From Bacillota bacterium (GTDB lineage Bacteria; Bacillota; Clostridia; Acetivibrionales; DTU013): a stretch of DNA of 64,000 nt. Both the position numbers and the translations under genes were made by a program. Below the pieces are notes generated by a model. The model did no database searches, was not told the DNA's origin, and was given only the letters and a program-made list of their open reading frames with translations. Position 1 is the first letter of the stretch; every line of letters begins with the position of its first letter. This document shows positions 1 through 7,794 of the stretch, piece by piece. Location: NCBI GenBank assembly GCA_023412665.1, contig JAEZCA010000016.1, positions 6,940-70,939 on the forward strand, written 5' to 3'.

Positions 1-99
1 CTCATCGCCCGGCTTCAGCCCTGCGGCGTCGAGCGCCCCTGTTTGCAGGGTGATACGACCGTGGTTATCCACGAACGTAACCATTTTAAATAGCTTCAT
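1..99 (-). CDS. AbrB/SpoVT-like swapped-hairpin protein, partial
   Basis: Only the first 33 codons are present; the gene runs off the left edge. The N-terminus reads MKLFKMVTFVDNHGRITL, followed by a stretch ending GLKPGDE, the usual pattern of AbrB/MazE-type DNA-binding hairpins (a 'D.xGRI.LP' strand, then 'GLKPGDE'). An AGGAGG site lies about 9 bases upstream of the ATG. It follows the methylase in the same direction and is probably in the same transcript. Such proteins act as transition-state regulators or as antitoxins, and the fragment is too short to choose between these. Confidence 0.5.
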   Translation of the reverse strand, partial: MKLFKMVTFVDNHGRITLQTGALDAAGLKPGDE

Positions 100-135
100 A
101 ATATAAATCCTCCTGAAAAATATGATCTGATTTTG

Positions 136-1068
136 TTATGGCATACCGAAAAAACCGCCGACGTCGAATAAGCCCATTTGCAAAGGCATATCCCGCATGC
201 GCTCGCCGGTATCATAGTTGGAGATTAGCACCTCGGCATATTCACAGCCGTTGTCATAACGTTGCGCGAGGTTGTTGATTCGGCTGACCGCTTCGATATT
301 GAAATCTTTATACAACTCCCGAATGAATTCGCAGTCGTTGTAGCTGACCATCCATTTGCCCAGACAGGATGTCAAGGCATCTCTCAGACGGTAGTGATCC
401 TCTTTTCTGAACACAACCTCGTAGTGTCCCTCCGTTTGATAATATGGGGGGTCGCAGTAAATGAAAGCGTGTTCTCGGTCGTACTGCTTAATCAGAGCTT
501 CAAAGTCCTTGTTCTCAATGACTGTGTCCTTGAGCCTCCGGCTTGCCTGCCAAATGAGGTCAAAGGTTTTACGGATATCGAAGGGCTGACATCCATAACT
601 GGTGCAGCCGCTTCCGTAGCTTAATCGGATGAGTTTGTAAAAGGCTGCGGCGCGTTTCACATCGTTCATCTGCGCTTTTTCTAAAAGGATGGGCTTGATT
701 TCTTCAAATTGAAGCTCAGTGAGATGCTTCTGCGCTATCTCCAATTCCTCATGCAGATACTCGTTTGTGAATTCCTCCTTCTCCAGGAATTTTCTCAGGA
801 CATTGAATTCGTCCCGTCCATTAAGAGGAAGAAAGCCAAGCTCTTTTAGCAAAGCCAGGGGTCTGTCACGGATACAGGTGAACATATTGGCAAGGTCGGA
901 GTTAAAATCGTTATATACCTCCATGACGGTGCTTGGCCTTCGACCGAATAACACCCAACCGCCTCCGCCAAATACCTCGATGTACCTGCCGAATTCCTTC
1001 GGCAGCCTCTGATAAATCAGATCCCGCAGAGACTTTTTACCGCCCACCCAGCTGATGGGACTGTTCAT
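136..1068 (-). CDS. D12-class DNA adenine N6-methyltransferase
   Basis: A 310-aa protein of the Dam/D12 class, which methylates adenine N6 in short DNA sites using S-adenosylmethionine. Seen: the N-terminal SAM-binding stretch ISWVGGKKSLRDLI, then EVFGGGGWVLF (FxGxG motif), and the catalytic DPPYY motif near residue 205 (IYCDPPYYQTEGHYE). The ATG at 1068 is chosen over an upstream in-frame start because GGAGGTGAT sits 5-6 bases before it. The stop codon of the preceding small gene lies inside that ribosome binding site, which suggests translational coupling. No restriction endonuclease partner of ordinary type is adjacent, so it looks like an orphan methylase of the kind carried by conjugative elements and phages for protection against host restriction or for regulation. 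Confidence 0.9.
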   Translation of the reverse strand: MNSPISWVGGKKSLRDLIYQRLPKEFGRYIEVFGGGGWVLFGRRPSTVMEVYNDFNSDLANMFTCIRDRPLALLKELGFLPLNGRDEFNVLRKFLEKEEFTNEYLHEELEIAQKHLTELQFEEIKPILLEKAQMNDVKRAAAFYKLIRLSYGSGCTSYGCQPFDIRKTFDLIWQASRRLKDTVIENKDFEALIKQYDREHAFIYCDPPYYQTEGHYEVVFRKEDHYRLRDALTSCLGKWMVSYNDCEFIRELYKDFNIEAVSRINNLAQRYDNGCEYAEVLISNYDTGERMRDMPLQMGLFDVGGFFGMP

Positions 1069-1072
1069 TGCA

Positions 1073-1276
1073 TCACCTCCTTCGGCTGCGGGAGCTAATC
1101 CTTTCAACCTCGGTTCTCAGACAGGAGCCTTCAGGACTCCAGTAGATGAAGCCGACGCCGGGATATGGGCAGCCATCACACCGGGTGGTATCTTTGGGTG
1201 GGGGGACGGTAAACTTTTTAGGCAGACCGGTTTCTCCCGCATTTACTTTTGCTTCTGTGCTTAAATCATTGTTCAT
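1073..1276 (-). CDS. Small cysteine-containing protein of unknown function
   Basis: A 67-aa product with an AAAGGAG site 7 bases before its ATG. The central part holds a CxxC pair (RCDGCPYPGVGFIYWSPEGSC) plus a third Cys, so metal binding is possible but not shown. The C-terminus is Arg/Ser rich. The TGA stop forms part of the ribosome binding site of the methylase gene downstream, so the two are translated as a unit. I do not recognise the family. It resembles the short cargo proteins carried next to methylases in clostridial conjugative elements. Confidence 0.65.
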   Translation of the reverse strand: MNNDLSTEAKVNAGETGLPKKFTVPPPKDTTRCDGCPYPGVGFIYWSPEGSCLRTEVERISSRSRRR

Positions 1277-1301
1277 GGTTCAGCTCCTTTCTCGGAAAAA
1301 C

Positions 1302-1336
1302 AAAAAAGGCGCTGCCTTTTTTGTAAAGACAGCGCC
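1302..1336 (-). terminator. Rho-independent terminator, leftward
   Basis: Inverted arms GGCGCTG (1308-1314) and CAGCGCC (1330-1336) are followed on the minus strand by a run of T. It lies between the 108-aa gene and the Cys-containing gene and may split the accessory genes into two transcripts. Confidence 0.6.
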
Positions 1337-1375
1337 CTCTCGTTCATTTATTTAGTTGTTTGGCTCACAATTCGG

Positions 1376-1422
1376 AAATAAAAATAGCGCCCTTCAGCTT
1401 CAAGAGAAACTAAAGAGCGCTA
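1376..1422 (-). terminator. Terminator-like hairpin overlapping the 108-aa gene stop
   Basis: TAGCGC (1385-1390) pairs with GCGCTA (1417-1422), with a long loop, and the minus strand continues as TTTTTATTT. The right arm contains the stop codon of the 108-aa gene. Two terminator-like hairpins in tandem (this one and that at 1302-1336) precede the methylase pair. Confidence 0.45.
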
Positions 1423-1746
1423 CATATTCATCTTCATTCCCTGGTCGGGGTATAGGATAGCGAAGCTTTTCGTCTGCAGATTCGTGACCGCCTCGCTCAA
1501 TAAAAATTCGTGATTGGCCTTAAGCCAATTGAGATCCTCGGCTGTGGCGTCCTCCGGCTTACCTTCACCATAATAGTAGGATTTGACCGTCGCCGTTATA
1601 TATTCTGATCCGCCGCAGTCCTCGATCAGCTCCTTGTATAGCTGCGACTTTTGAACATCCTCCGTTTCAGGGATACCGCTCATGAGTCCGACTGCACTGA
1701 TGCCGTTGTTGGTTTCCAGACCTATGATGGAGAATACCTTGCTCAT
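1420..1746 (-). CDS. Hypothetical 108-aa accessory protein
   Basis: A soluble, mixed-charge protein without a recognisable motif; it ends in a Met-rich tail (DQGMKMNM). The start is well supported by AGGAGG about 7 bases upstream, and this site lies inside the last codons of the preceding gene. The preceding stop and this ATG are separated by one base (TAA A ATG), so translation is almost certainly coupled. Reading frame, start and coupling are secure; function is unknown. Confidence 0.7.
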   Translation of the reverse strand: MSKVFSIIGLETNNGISAVGLMSGIPETEDVQKSQLYKELIEDCGGSEYITATVKSYYYGEGKPEDATAEDLNWLKANHEFLLSEAVTNLQTKSFAILYPDQGMKMNM

Positions 1747-1747
1747 T

Positions 1748-2257
1748 TTACATTCCTCCTATCACAGGGCCGCCGTATCCTGCTTCGGGAGAGCTGTTTT
1801 TCATCTCCTTCTCTAGCTTCATCGAGTAATCACCGCTGTCCCAAAAGCTGACATAGATTTCTCCGTCCGGCGTTTTGATGGGACGCTGCTCAAAGCCTTC
1901 TCCATACCCGTCAGAGTTCTGACCGCATACATAATCCATAAGTGCAGCGGTTTCTTCTCCGGAGAGAGCCTCCTTCAATCCTGCAGTCATGACTCCCCAC
2001 AGCTCGCCATCGACGATTTCGACTGACGGATATAGGCTATACACTTTTTCCTTGAGCGCTTCGTCGTGAATGTACTCGGCAAGACCTCGATCATTTTCGA
2101 AGTGCCGATTCTCTTTTGCAATGGCAGCGAGGATTTGATCCTCATAAGCCACCGCATCCCTGGACGAAATATCCTCCCGCTCATCCTCCGAGCAGTCATA
2201 CTGAGGATAGCTGAAAATCTTCAGAGGGAAAAAGATTCGCATTGTTTCGTTTGCCAT
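1748..2257 (-). CDS. Hypothetical 169-aa accessory protein
   Basis: An acidic protein starting MANETMRIFFPLKIFSYP and ending in a Gly-rich tail (GYGGPVIGGM). No signal peptide, membrane segment or named motif is visible. The ATG at 2257 is preferred to one five codons upstream because GGAGG lies 8 bases before it. It is coupled to the 108-aa gene, and the pair probably forms a functional unit. The acidic composition and element context recall DNA-mimic antirestriction proteins, but no ArdA-type motif can be pointed to, so that remains speculation. Confidence 0.65.
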   Translation of the reverse strand: MANETMRIFFPLKIFSYPQYDCSEDEREDISSRDAVAYEDQILAAIAKENRHFENDRGLAEYIHDEALKEKVYSLYPSVEIVDGELWGVMTAGLKEALSGEETAALMDYVCGQNSDGYGEGFEQRPIKTPDGEIYVSFWDSGDYSMKLEKEMKNSSPEAGYGGPVIGGM

Positions 2258-2411
2258 TTTGATTTCCTCCATTCTTTTTTATATGAGTCCCTAAAAAAGG
2301 GCATAAAAAAGCGGGGTATCTTCGTTAGAAAATACTCCCACAAATTTTCAGGAATCAGTTATATTAAATTAAATAAATTGGAATTTGCCTTTGCTGAGCA
2401 CTTATTTTATG

Positions 2412-2834
2412 CTAGCGCATTTCATAATTATCATTCAAAAATTGCGTAAGGGCTTCGATTTTATCTTCCACATTTTTCATGCGATCACTTATCCCATTTT
2501 GACTTAATGGCTTTTTTTCCTTAATTAATTCCAGTTCTCTTTTTTTTCGGGATGCGTTATCGCTATTTTTTTCAATTAAACTGAATTTCAATGTTATGCC
2601 TGGATTATCAATTGTTTTGTGTGTAAAACCAAAATATGCCGGTTTCTTTTTTAACTCATATAGATGTGATGCACATCGTACTAAAACAAAAACTGACTCA
2701 CCTATATAAACAACCTCAGATTTATTGTTTTGATCGACACTAATCTCATATATGCCTGCACCTATCGCTTGGATTAAATCATCCTGAAAAAATTCAACTT
2801 TGATATTCAAATTTATCACCACTTTCTTAGACAA
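2412..2834 (-). CDS. GIY-YIG nuclease-domain protein
   Basis: A protein of up to 140 aa whose core matches the GIY-YIG fold. GIYEI begins the first strand, VVYIGES carries the YIG triplet, and VRCASHLYEL gives Arg and His at the R-x3-H spacing. ELELIKEKKPLSQNG supplies the expected Glu, followed by the P-x-x-N end of the domain. The catalytic set therefore looks complete. A short coiled-coil-like C-terminus (MKNVEDKIEALTQFLNDNY) follows. The annotated start is TTG with no clear ribosome binding site. A TTG nine codons downstream, preceded by GGTGAT, is an alternative. It is more AT-rich than the core genes. Whether it is a homing, repair or defence nuclease cannot be said. Confidence 0.65.
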   Translation of the reverse strand: MSKKVVINLNIKVEFFQDDLIQAIGAGIYEISVDQNNKSEVVYIGESVFVLVRCASHLYELKKKPAYFGFTHKTIDNPGITLKFSLIEKNSDNASRKKRELELIKEKKPLSQNGISDRMKNVEDKIEALTQFLNDNYEMR

Positions 2835-2864
2835 ATTCCAGTTTGTATAATGGTCAAATAAAAA

Positions 2865-3215
2865 CTACTCTTTTTTCTGATAGGCTTTATTAGCTAGATC
2901 TAATACTTGTTGAGTTTGTTCCTCACTGTAGCCCAATTTACGCATTGCCCACATAATAGCAATTTCCTTTTTTTCCATACCAATATCAACATTTTCATTA
3001 GATATCTTAATTTGTGTTTCTAAATCCTCTAACTTGATCTTTGCATCATTATCCGAACTCGACTTAACCCTGTTGTATTTATTTAAAACCCATTCTTTTA
3101 TCTCTTGAATAACCGCATGAGTAGCTTCTACACCAATTTTCTGCATATCCTCGGCTCCAGCATCAAGAATGCCATTAACGACCTTTTCTCTACGAGTATT
3201 ATTTCTTTCATCCAT
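2865..3215 (-). CDS. Hypothetical 116-aa protein paired with the GIY-YIG gene
   Basis: Begins MDERNNTRREKVVNG. The ATG at 3215 is chosen because GGAGGTG lies 6 bases upstream; an open frame extends further but lacks such a site. The sequence is helical and charged, with a region likely to be coiled coil (KIKLEDLETQIKISNENVDIGMEKKEIA) and a C-terminal MRKLGYSEEQTQQVLDLA segment that looks like a small helical (UBA-like) bundle. It ends about 30 bases before the nuclease gene, same strand, and is the element gene closest to the rlmD junction. Family not recognised. Confidence 0.65.
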   Translation of the reverse strand: MDERNNTRREKVVNGILDAGAEDMQKIGVEATHAVIQEIKEWVLNKYNRVKSSSDNDAKIKLEDLETQIKISNENVDIGMEKKEIAIMWAMRKLGYSEEQTQQVLDLANKAYQKKE

Positions 3216-3382
3216 TATTAACACCTCCATAAATTCCTGTTTGTTTATATGTTCTATTGTCCAGCCATGAGAAAATTCAAGCATGGACTCTGAAATACCG
3301 AGTGTCATCTATGAAACGCCCCAAAAAACAGGGTCAAAAATTGCAGTTTTTTGCCTCAATTTTTGCTCATTTTTTGCTCCAA

Positions 3383-3402
3383 AACCACTACATATAGTGG
3401 TT
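3383..3402. repeat. Perfect palindrome with 8-bp arms next to the rlmD 3' end
   Basis: AACCACTA, four bases, then TAGTGGTT. A third copy of AACCACTA stands at 3425-3432, within the last codons of rlmD. The spacing and location suggest a protein-binding or recombination site at the element end; a transcription terminator is less likely because no T run follows on either strand. Confidence 0.55.
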
Positions 3403-3410
3403 GACCCGCC

Positions 3411-4787
3411 TCATTTGCCCTTAGAACCACTATTCGTCATCATTATTACGCACTCAACGTGCCCGGTCCATGGGAACATATCGACCGGCTGTGCTTCTAT
3501 GACGCTAAACCCGTGGCCGGCAAGAAACTTCAGATCGCGGGCCAGCGTTGCAGGATTGCAGGAAACATACACGATCCTGTCAGGCTGCATGTCGGCAAGC
3601 AGCTGCAGCAGCGATTCATCGCAGCCCTTGCGGGGGGGATCGAGTACGACAACATCAGCACGAATGCCTCTGCCATACAGCTCAGGAACTACCCTCTCCG
3701 CTTCACCGACGAAGAACTCTGTATTGGTTACCCCGTTTATTCCCGCGTTTTCCCGGGCATCGCTTATCGCGGCCTCAACCACCTCTACGCCTATTACCTT
3801 AGCTGCTTTCTCAGATAAAAACAGAGATATTGTCCCAGTACCGCAATAGAGATCAAATACCGTTTCTGTACCGGTCAACCCTGCATATTCAAGAGCTTTG
3901 CCATATAACACCTCAGTCTGCACAGGGTTGACCTGAAAGAATGAATGAGGTGATATTTTGAACCTGTATCTGCCGATAGTATCTGCAATGGTTTCACTTC
4001 CGTACAGCAGTATATTTTTATCGCCAAGTATCACATTGGTGCTTTTCGTATTTATATTCAGATAGATGCTCTTGATCCCAGGTACATCGCAGGTCAGAAG
4101 CCCCACAAGCTCATTGGCATACGGCAGGCTGCTGCCGTTGATGACCAGCACCACCATGACCTCGCCGGTGTTAAAGCCGACACGGGTCATAATATGCCGG
4201 ATCAGGCCTCTCCCGGTTTTCTCGTCATAGGCTGGTATACCTTTTTCGGTAATGAAATGTCCAACGATCTTTCTTATCCTGTCGCTTATCACATCCTGAA
4301 TACCGCATTCCTCGGAGTCGATCACATCATGGGATCTGGCGGCATAAAAGCCGGTAACGACACTGCCATTTACAGCCGCTACAGGAAATTGAGCCTTATT
4401 TCTATAGTTCATTGGCACATTCATGCCTATGGTATCATGCACAATTACCCCTGAAATTCCGCCTATCCTCTCCAGATTGTCCCGGACCAGCTTCGTCTTG
4501 AATGCAAGCTGGGCCTTGTAGTCCATATGCTGCAGGCTGCAGCCTCCACAACGCTTATATGCGCCGCAAAAAGGCGTTGCCCTGTCCGGGGAGGTTTTCA
4601 AAATATTAATAAGCTTTCCGACAGCATATGACTTATTGAGCTTGATTATCTTTATTTCAGCCTGCTCGCCCTCCAGCACACCATCCACAAAAACCGCCAG
4701 GCCGTTTATTCTGCCAACCCCCTGGCCTTCATGGGTCATGCCCGTTATTTCAATATTATAGTTTTTATTCTTTTCCAAAGCCAACAT
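3411..4787 (-). CDS. rlmD: 23S rRNA (uracil-C5)-methyltransferase, RlmD/RumA family
   Basis: A 458-aa SAM-dependent methyltransferase that forms 5-methyluridine in 23S rRNA. Domains in order: an N-terminal TRAM RNA-binding domain (about 5-62), a 4Fe-4S cluster region with C74, C80 and C83 (CGAYKRCGGC) and a probable fourth Cys near 160, a central insert, and a Rossmann domain with FDLYCGTGTISLF, the DPPRKG motif and the catalytic Cys410 in YVSCNPATLARDL. It is full length. The last residues after the conserved HVECV are probably contributed by the inserted element. Many Gram-positives carry more than one paralogue (RlmCD type), so the exact uridine modified is uncertain. Confidence 0.9.
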   Translation of the reverse strand: MLALEKNKNYNIEITGMTHEGQGVGRINGLAVFVDGVLEGEQAEIKIIKLNKSYAVGKLINILKTSPDRATPFCGAYKRCGGCSLQHMDYKAQLAFKTKLVRDNLERIGGISGVIVHDTIGMNVPMNYRNKAQFPVAAVNGSVVTGFYAARSHDVIDSEECGIQDVISDRIRKIVGHFITEKGIPAYDEKTGRGLIRHIMTRVGFNTGEVMVVLVINGSSLPYANELVGLLTCDVPGIKSIYLNINTKSTNVILGDKNILLYGSETIADTIGRYRFKISPHSFFQVNPVQTEVLYGKALEYAGLTGTETVFDLYCGTGTISLFLSEKAAKVIGVEVVEAAISDARENAGINGVTNTEFFVGEAERVVPELYGRGIRADVVVLDPPRKGCDESLLQLLADMQPDRIVYVSCNPATLARDLKFLAGHGFSVIEAQPVDMFPWTGHVECVIMMTNSGSKGK

Positions 4788-4805
4788 TCAACTCACCCTT
4801 CCAAA

Positions 4806-4833
4806 CAAAAAAATAGCCCCATTGCAAGGGGCT
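4806..4833 (-). terminator. Rho-independent terminator downstream of the chemoreceptor gene
   Basis: AGCCCC (4815-4820) pairs with GGGGCT (4828-4833), and on the minus strand the stem is followed by ATTTTTTTG. It ends leftward transcription from the chemoreceptor before rlmD begins. Confidence 0.75.
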
Positions 4834-4970
4834 GCATAAAAATATCAGATAGAATCAGTATGCCATATTATTAGTATTCCATATTTCCCCATGTATATTC
4901 ATAGATAATCAGTTTCTATCAGATTACGACAGGTGAATTATTAATAGCCCCCGTCATCTCTGATTTCGTC

Positions 4971-7523
4971 TCAATTGATTGTAAATCCGTCAAGCAGGCT
5001 GTCGAGTGTCCTTGAGACCTCGTCGAGCTGCGCCGTCATGCTTTCCATCTCTTTTATAGTCTTTTGCTGAAGTGCCAGGTCTGCATCCACCTTTTCTCCG
5101 GATGCTACTGTCTGGCTGGCTGTCTTTTCCATAGTATCGATCGTTCCCACTAACTCAGCTGTACATTCCTGTCTGTCCCTTATAACTGCAGCCGCTTCCT
5201 TCAGCGTATCTACGATCTGGTTTACCGTACCGGTCATTTCCAGTATGCTGCTTCTGGCGTGATCGATCTTGCTGACACCTACATCAACGCTGGCTACACC
5301 GTCTCCTATACGTTCCACGGCATATTTTATCCGGTTCTGTATCTCGCTTATCAGCTGTTTGATTTCATGAGCCGCCTTGTTACTGCCCTCTGAAAGCTTT
5401 CTTATTTCATCGGCCAGTACTGTAAAGCCCTTGCCCTGCTGGCCGGCCCTTGCAGCTTCTATTGCAGCATTGAGCGCCAGCAGGTTGGTTTTTGATGCTA
5501 TTGCAGTTATCGTATTGGTAATGTTGCCGATCTTGCTTGATGAGTCTTCAAGCTCGCTTATAGAGTCTGCGATCTGCTTGACAGTATCGGTGACATTTCG
5601 GATCACCTCTTCAGCCTCCATGACAGACTTCTCACCCTGAGCAGCTATCTCAATGGCCTTCATGCCATCCTCCACCGCCCTGCCTGCAGTCTCAGCCAGA
5701 TTTTCCTCACCGGTGCCGGATGTGGTGCCGATGCCTGATGCAGGAACCTTTATCCCGGTTATAAGACTGTCCATTATGCCTTTGAATCCATTTGATACCT
5801 TGCCTGCGTTCTCCCGGCTATGCGAGAAAAGCTCCGCCAGACCGTTTTTTAGTATGCCTATATTTCCGGTGGTGCTCTTTACCTGTTCGATCATCCTTTG
5901 CTGTCCGTCCAGTACCACATTGATCTTATCGCTCAATTCACCCAGCTCATCATGCCTGGTGCCTGTTACCCTGTCTGTAAGGTCACCCTTGCCTGCCTTA
6001 TCGAGCAGTCTGGTCAGGTTTCGTATCGGGTTGAGTATATTCCCGGATAGCCATAGTGCTGTGATCATACCGATCAGCAGTGACAAGAACGCAATGCCGG
6101 CAAGCGTCAGCAACAGATTATTCTTAAGAGCCTGTGATCTCTCTATATCGCTTGCCAGATAAGTCTTGTACGCATTTTCAAGGTCAGCAAGCAGTTGCAG
6201 TTGAGAGTCATACACTCCTGATGCCTTCTCGAAGCTTTCTGGCAAGCCTGTATTATCAAGGGTCTTCTTTGCCGAGATCAGCTGATCGAAGGCAAGCGAT
6301 AATCCGCCGCATGCACTTACCGCATCAGCTGTCAGCTGAGCGTCATCCGCCGGCAATTGTGTCCCCAGCTTCGAATACTCTTGTGTTGCAGCCTCTATCA
6401 ATTTGCTGAACCCGGAATCTTCACCGTTTACGTCTAATAGTGCATAAAGCGCATCTCTGTAAGCATCCTGCGTCAGTGAAGCAGCATGCTTTACAGATGT
6501 TAGCCTTGTTATGGCATCCTGCTGTTCTTTTCCGGCTAATCCATTAATAATACTTTGTGCATCAGTCCCATTTTGCAGTGCATTTTCTATATACGCCCGG
6601 ATACTATCTTCAAGCATCTGATCATAAACCACAGCTGTCAGGTCAGTCCTATTCTCTAATGCTCCCTCTGCCGCTGCTATATTGCCGGTGCCTGCAGGTG
6701 TATTGGTTGTCTGTCCGGCATTGCCGGACTGTTGCCCGCTCCCTGTCTGCCCTGCACCGGAAGGTCGGTTTTTTAAAGCCTCCAGCTCAGCCTTCAGGAT
6801 TGCTGTCTCATTTTGCAGCTCTTCGATTCTTCCCTTGAGCTTCGTTATTTCTACCCGCTGATTTTCATTTAATACGGCCAGATCTGCGCTGGTAAGTGTT
6901 GCTGCCTCATACTCTGAGATCACTTTATCAATGATCGGAATGAATTCATTCAGCATAGTAAGCTGCTCGCCGGACAAAATCTTCAGCTCGTTAACGCTTT
7001 TAACTACTTTTGAATTAGTTGCATTTAATTGATTTATTATGCTGTTTTCCAGTGCTGCTTCCGTAGCGGACAGCAGTTCATATTGTTTGATAAAAGCCGG
7101 GAAATAGTTGTCATAGGCTGTCCTATCCGCATTTGCGATGCCCATGGCTATATCATTGGTACAGGTTTGATCATATAGCTCGATCAAGCCTTTTAGTCTT
7201 TCCAGTTCAGCTTTTTCCTGCTCTTCGGACTGCGCTGCCAAAGTGTCAGCAGCCTGCAAAAGCTTTTTGCTGTTTGCAGAAAATTCGTCCATATCAATGG
7301 GTTCCTCGTACATCACACCTTTGGTCACTATCTGCTGCCGGCTGTTGACAATAGCGGCGATTTCCCTCACACTGACCACGCGGGAATTATTGCTGTCGGC
7401 GCTTGCTGCGATATCGGCAACCATGAGGTTGTAACCGCCAAAGGTGACCGCCAGCGTTGCAATGGAACATATCAGTATCGTGATCAGAAATGCCAGGATC
7501 AGTTTTGCTCTTATTTTAATCAT
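4971..7523 (-). CDS. Methyl-accepting chemotaxis protein, large extracellular sensor
   Basis: A receptor of about 850 aa that senses outside signals and controls the CheA kinase. Seen: an N-terminal membrane helix (LILAFLITILICS), a long extracytoplasmic region of about 440 residues, a second helix near 480-500 (LLLTLAGIAFLSLLIGMITALWL), a HAMP linker (NPIRNLTRLLDKAGKGDLTDRV), then the cytoplasmic hairpin whose tip reads NTITAIASKTNLLALNAAIE. Unusually, the sensor region has a coiled coil followed by a Gly/Ser/Thr/Gln-rich low-complexity linker (GAGQTGSGQQSGNAGQTTN) dividing it in two. The ATG at 7523 is preferred because GGGGATG precedes it; two upstream in-frame ATGs are possible. Ligand unknown. 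Confidence 0.9.
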   Translation of the reverse strand: MIKIRAKLILAFLITILICSIATLAVTFGGYNLMVADIAASADSNNSRVVSVREIAAIVNSRQQIVTKGVMYEEPIDMDEFSANSKKLLQAADTLAAQSEEQEKAELERLKGLIELYDQTCTNDIAMGIANADRTAYDNYFPAFIKQYELLSATEAALENSIINQLNATNSKVVKSVNELKILSGEQLTMLNEFIPIIDKVISEYEAATLTSADLAVLNENQRVEITKLKGRIEELQNETAILKAELEALKNRPSGAGQTGSGQQSGNAGQTTNTPAGTGNIAAAEGALENRTDLTAVVYDQMLEDSIRAYIENALQNGTDAQSIINGLAGKEQQDAITRLTSVKHAASLTQDAYRDALYALLDVNGEDSGFSKLIEAATQEYSKLGTQLPADDAQLTADAVSACGGLSLAFDQLISAKKTLDNTGLPESFEKASGVYDSQLQLLADLENAYKTYLASDIERSQALKNNLLLTLAGIAFLSLLIGMITALWLSGNILNPIRNLTRLLDKAGKGDLTDRVTGTRHDELGELSDKINVVLDGQQRMIEQVKSTTGNIGILKNGLAELFSHSRENAGKVSNGFKGIMDSLITGIKVPASGIGTTSGTGEENLAETAGRAVEDGMKAIEIAAQGEKSVMEAEEVIRNVTDTVKQIADSISELEDSSSKIGNITNTITAIASKTNLLALNAAIEAARAGQQGKGFTVLADEIRKLSEGSNKAAHEIKQLISEIQNRIKYAVERIGDGVASVDVGVSKIDHARSSILEMTGTVNQIVDTLKEAAAVIRDRQECTAELVGTIDTMEKTASQTVASGEKVDADLALQQKTIKEMESMTAQLDEVSRTLDSLLDGFTIN

Positions 7524-7625
7524 TCGCTTCATCCCCGCCATTATTTGAACATCGGCTTATGTACGATCTAGTATATAATTCGATAAAACATTACAAATTC
7601 CTTCTCGGGTCTTCCATTATCTGTT

Positions 7626-7654
7626 TTGACAATATATTGATTATCAGATATAAA
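7626..7654 (+). promoter_or_regulatory. SigmaA-type promoter for the M23 peptidase-bactofilin pair
   Basis: TTGACA (7626-7631), a 17-base spacer, then TATAAA (7649-7654). It lies about 140 bases before the peptidase gene in the divergent region with the chemoreceptor. Confidence 0.65.
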
Positions 7655-7794
7655 TAAATAATGTGATAATATTTTCCGGAAAAAAAGGATTTTCAATTTT
7701 TTTGTAGAATTATTCTAATTGCCTTTTTTTTCTGGCAATCACTGTACAAAAGATAAAAAACATAAAGTATTATCATTTATACAGGCGGTTAGAC

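Larger units (their letters stand above)
1..3461. mobile_element. End of a probable integrative element inserted at the 3' end of rlmD
   Basis: Seven small leftward genes typical of conjugative-element cargo (orphan adenine methylase, AbrB-like protein, short unknowns) end abruptly at the 3' end of rlmD. The rlmD terminus carries CACGTTGAGTGCGTA (minus strand, 3447-3461), which encodes the conserved His-Val-Glu-Cys-Val. Known from the family: several streptococcal integrative conjugative elements insert at exactly this place in the rum/rlmD gene, using a very similar core. Between the genes and rlmD lie a 20-bp palindrome and T-rich repeats, which could be recombinase or excisionase sites. 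No integrase or conjugation gene is in view and the other end lies outside the window, so whether it is intact or mobile cannot be judged. Confidence 0.6.

Noticed and set aside
3283..3849. A 188-aa rightward frame across the element junction and rlmD
   Set aside because: It is antisense to rlmD, has low-complexity composition and no ribosome binding site.
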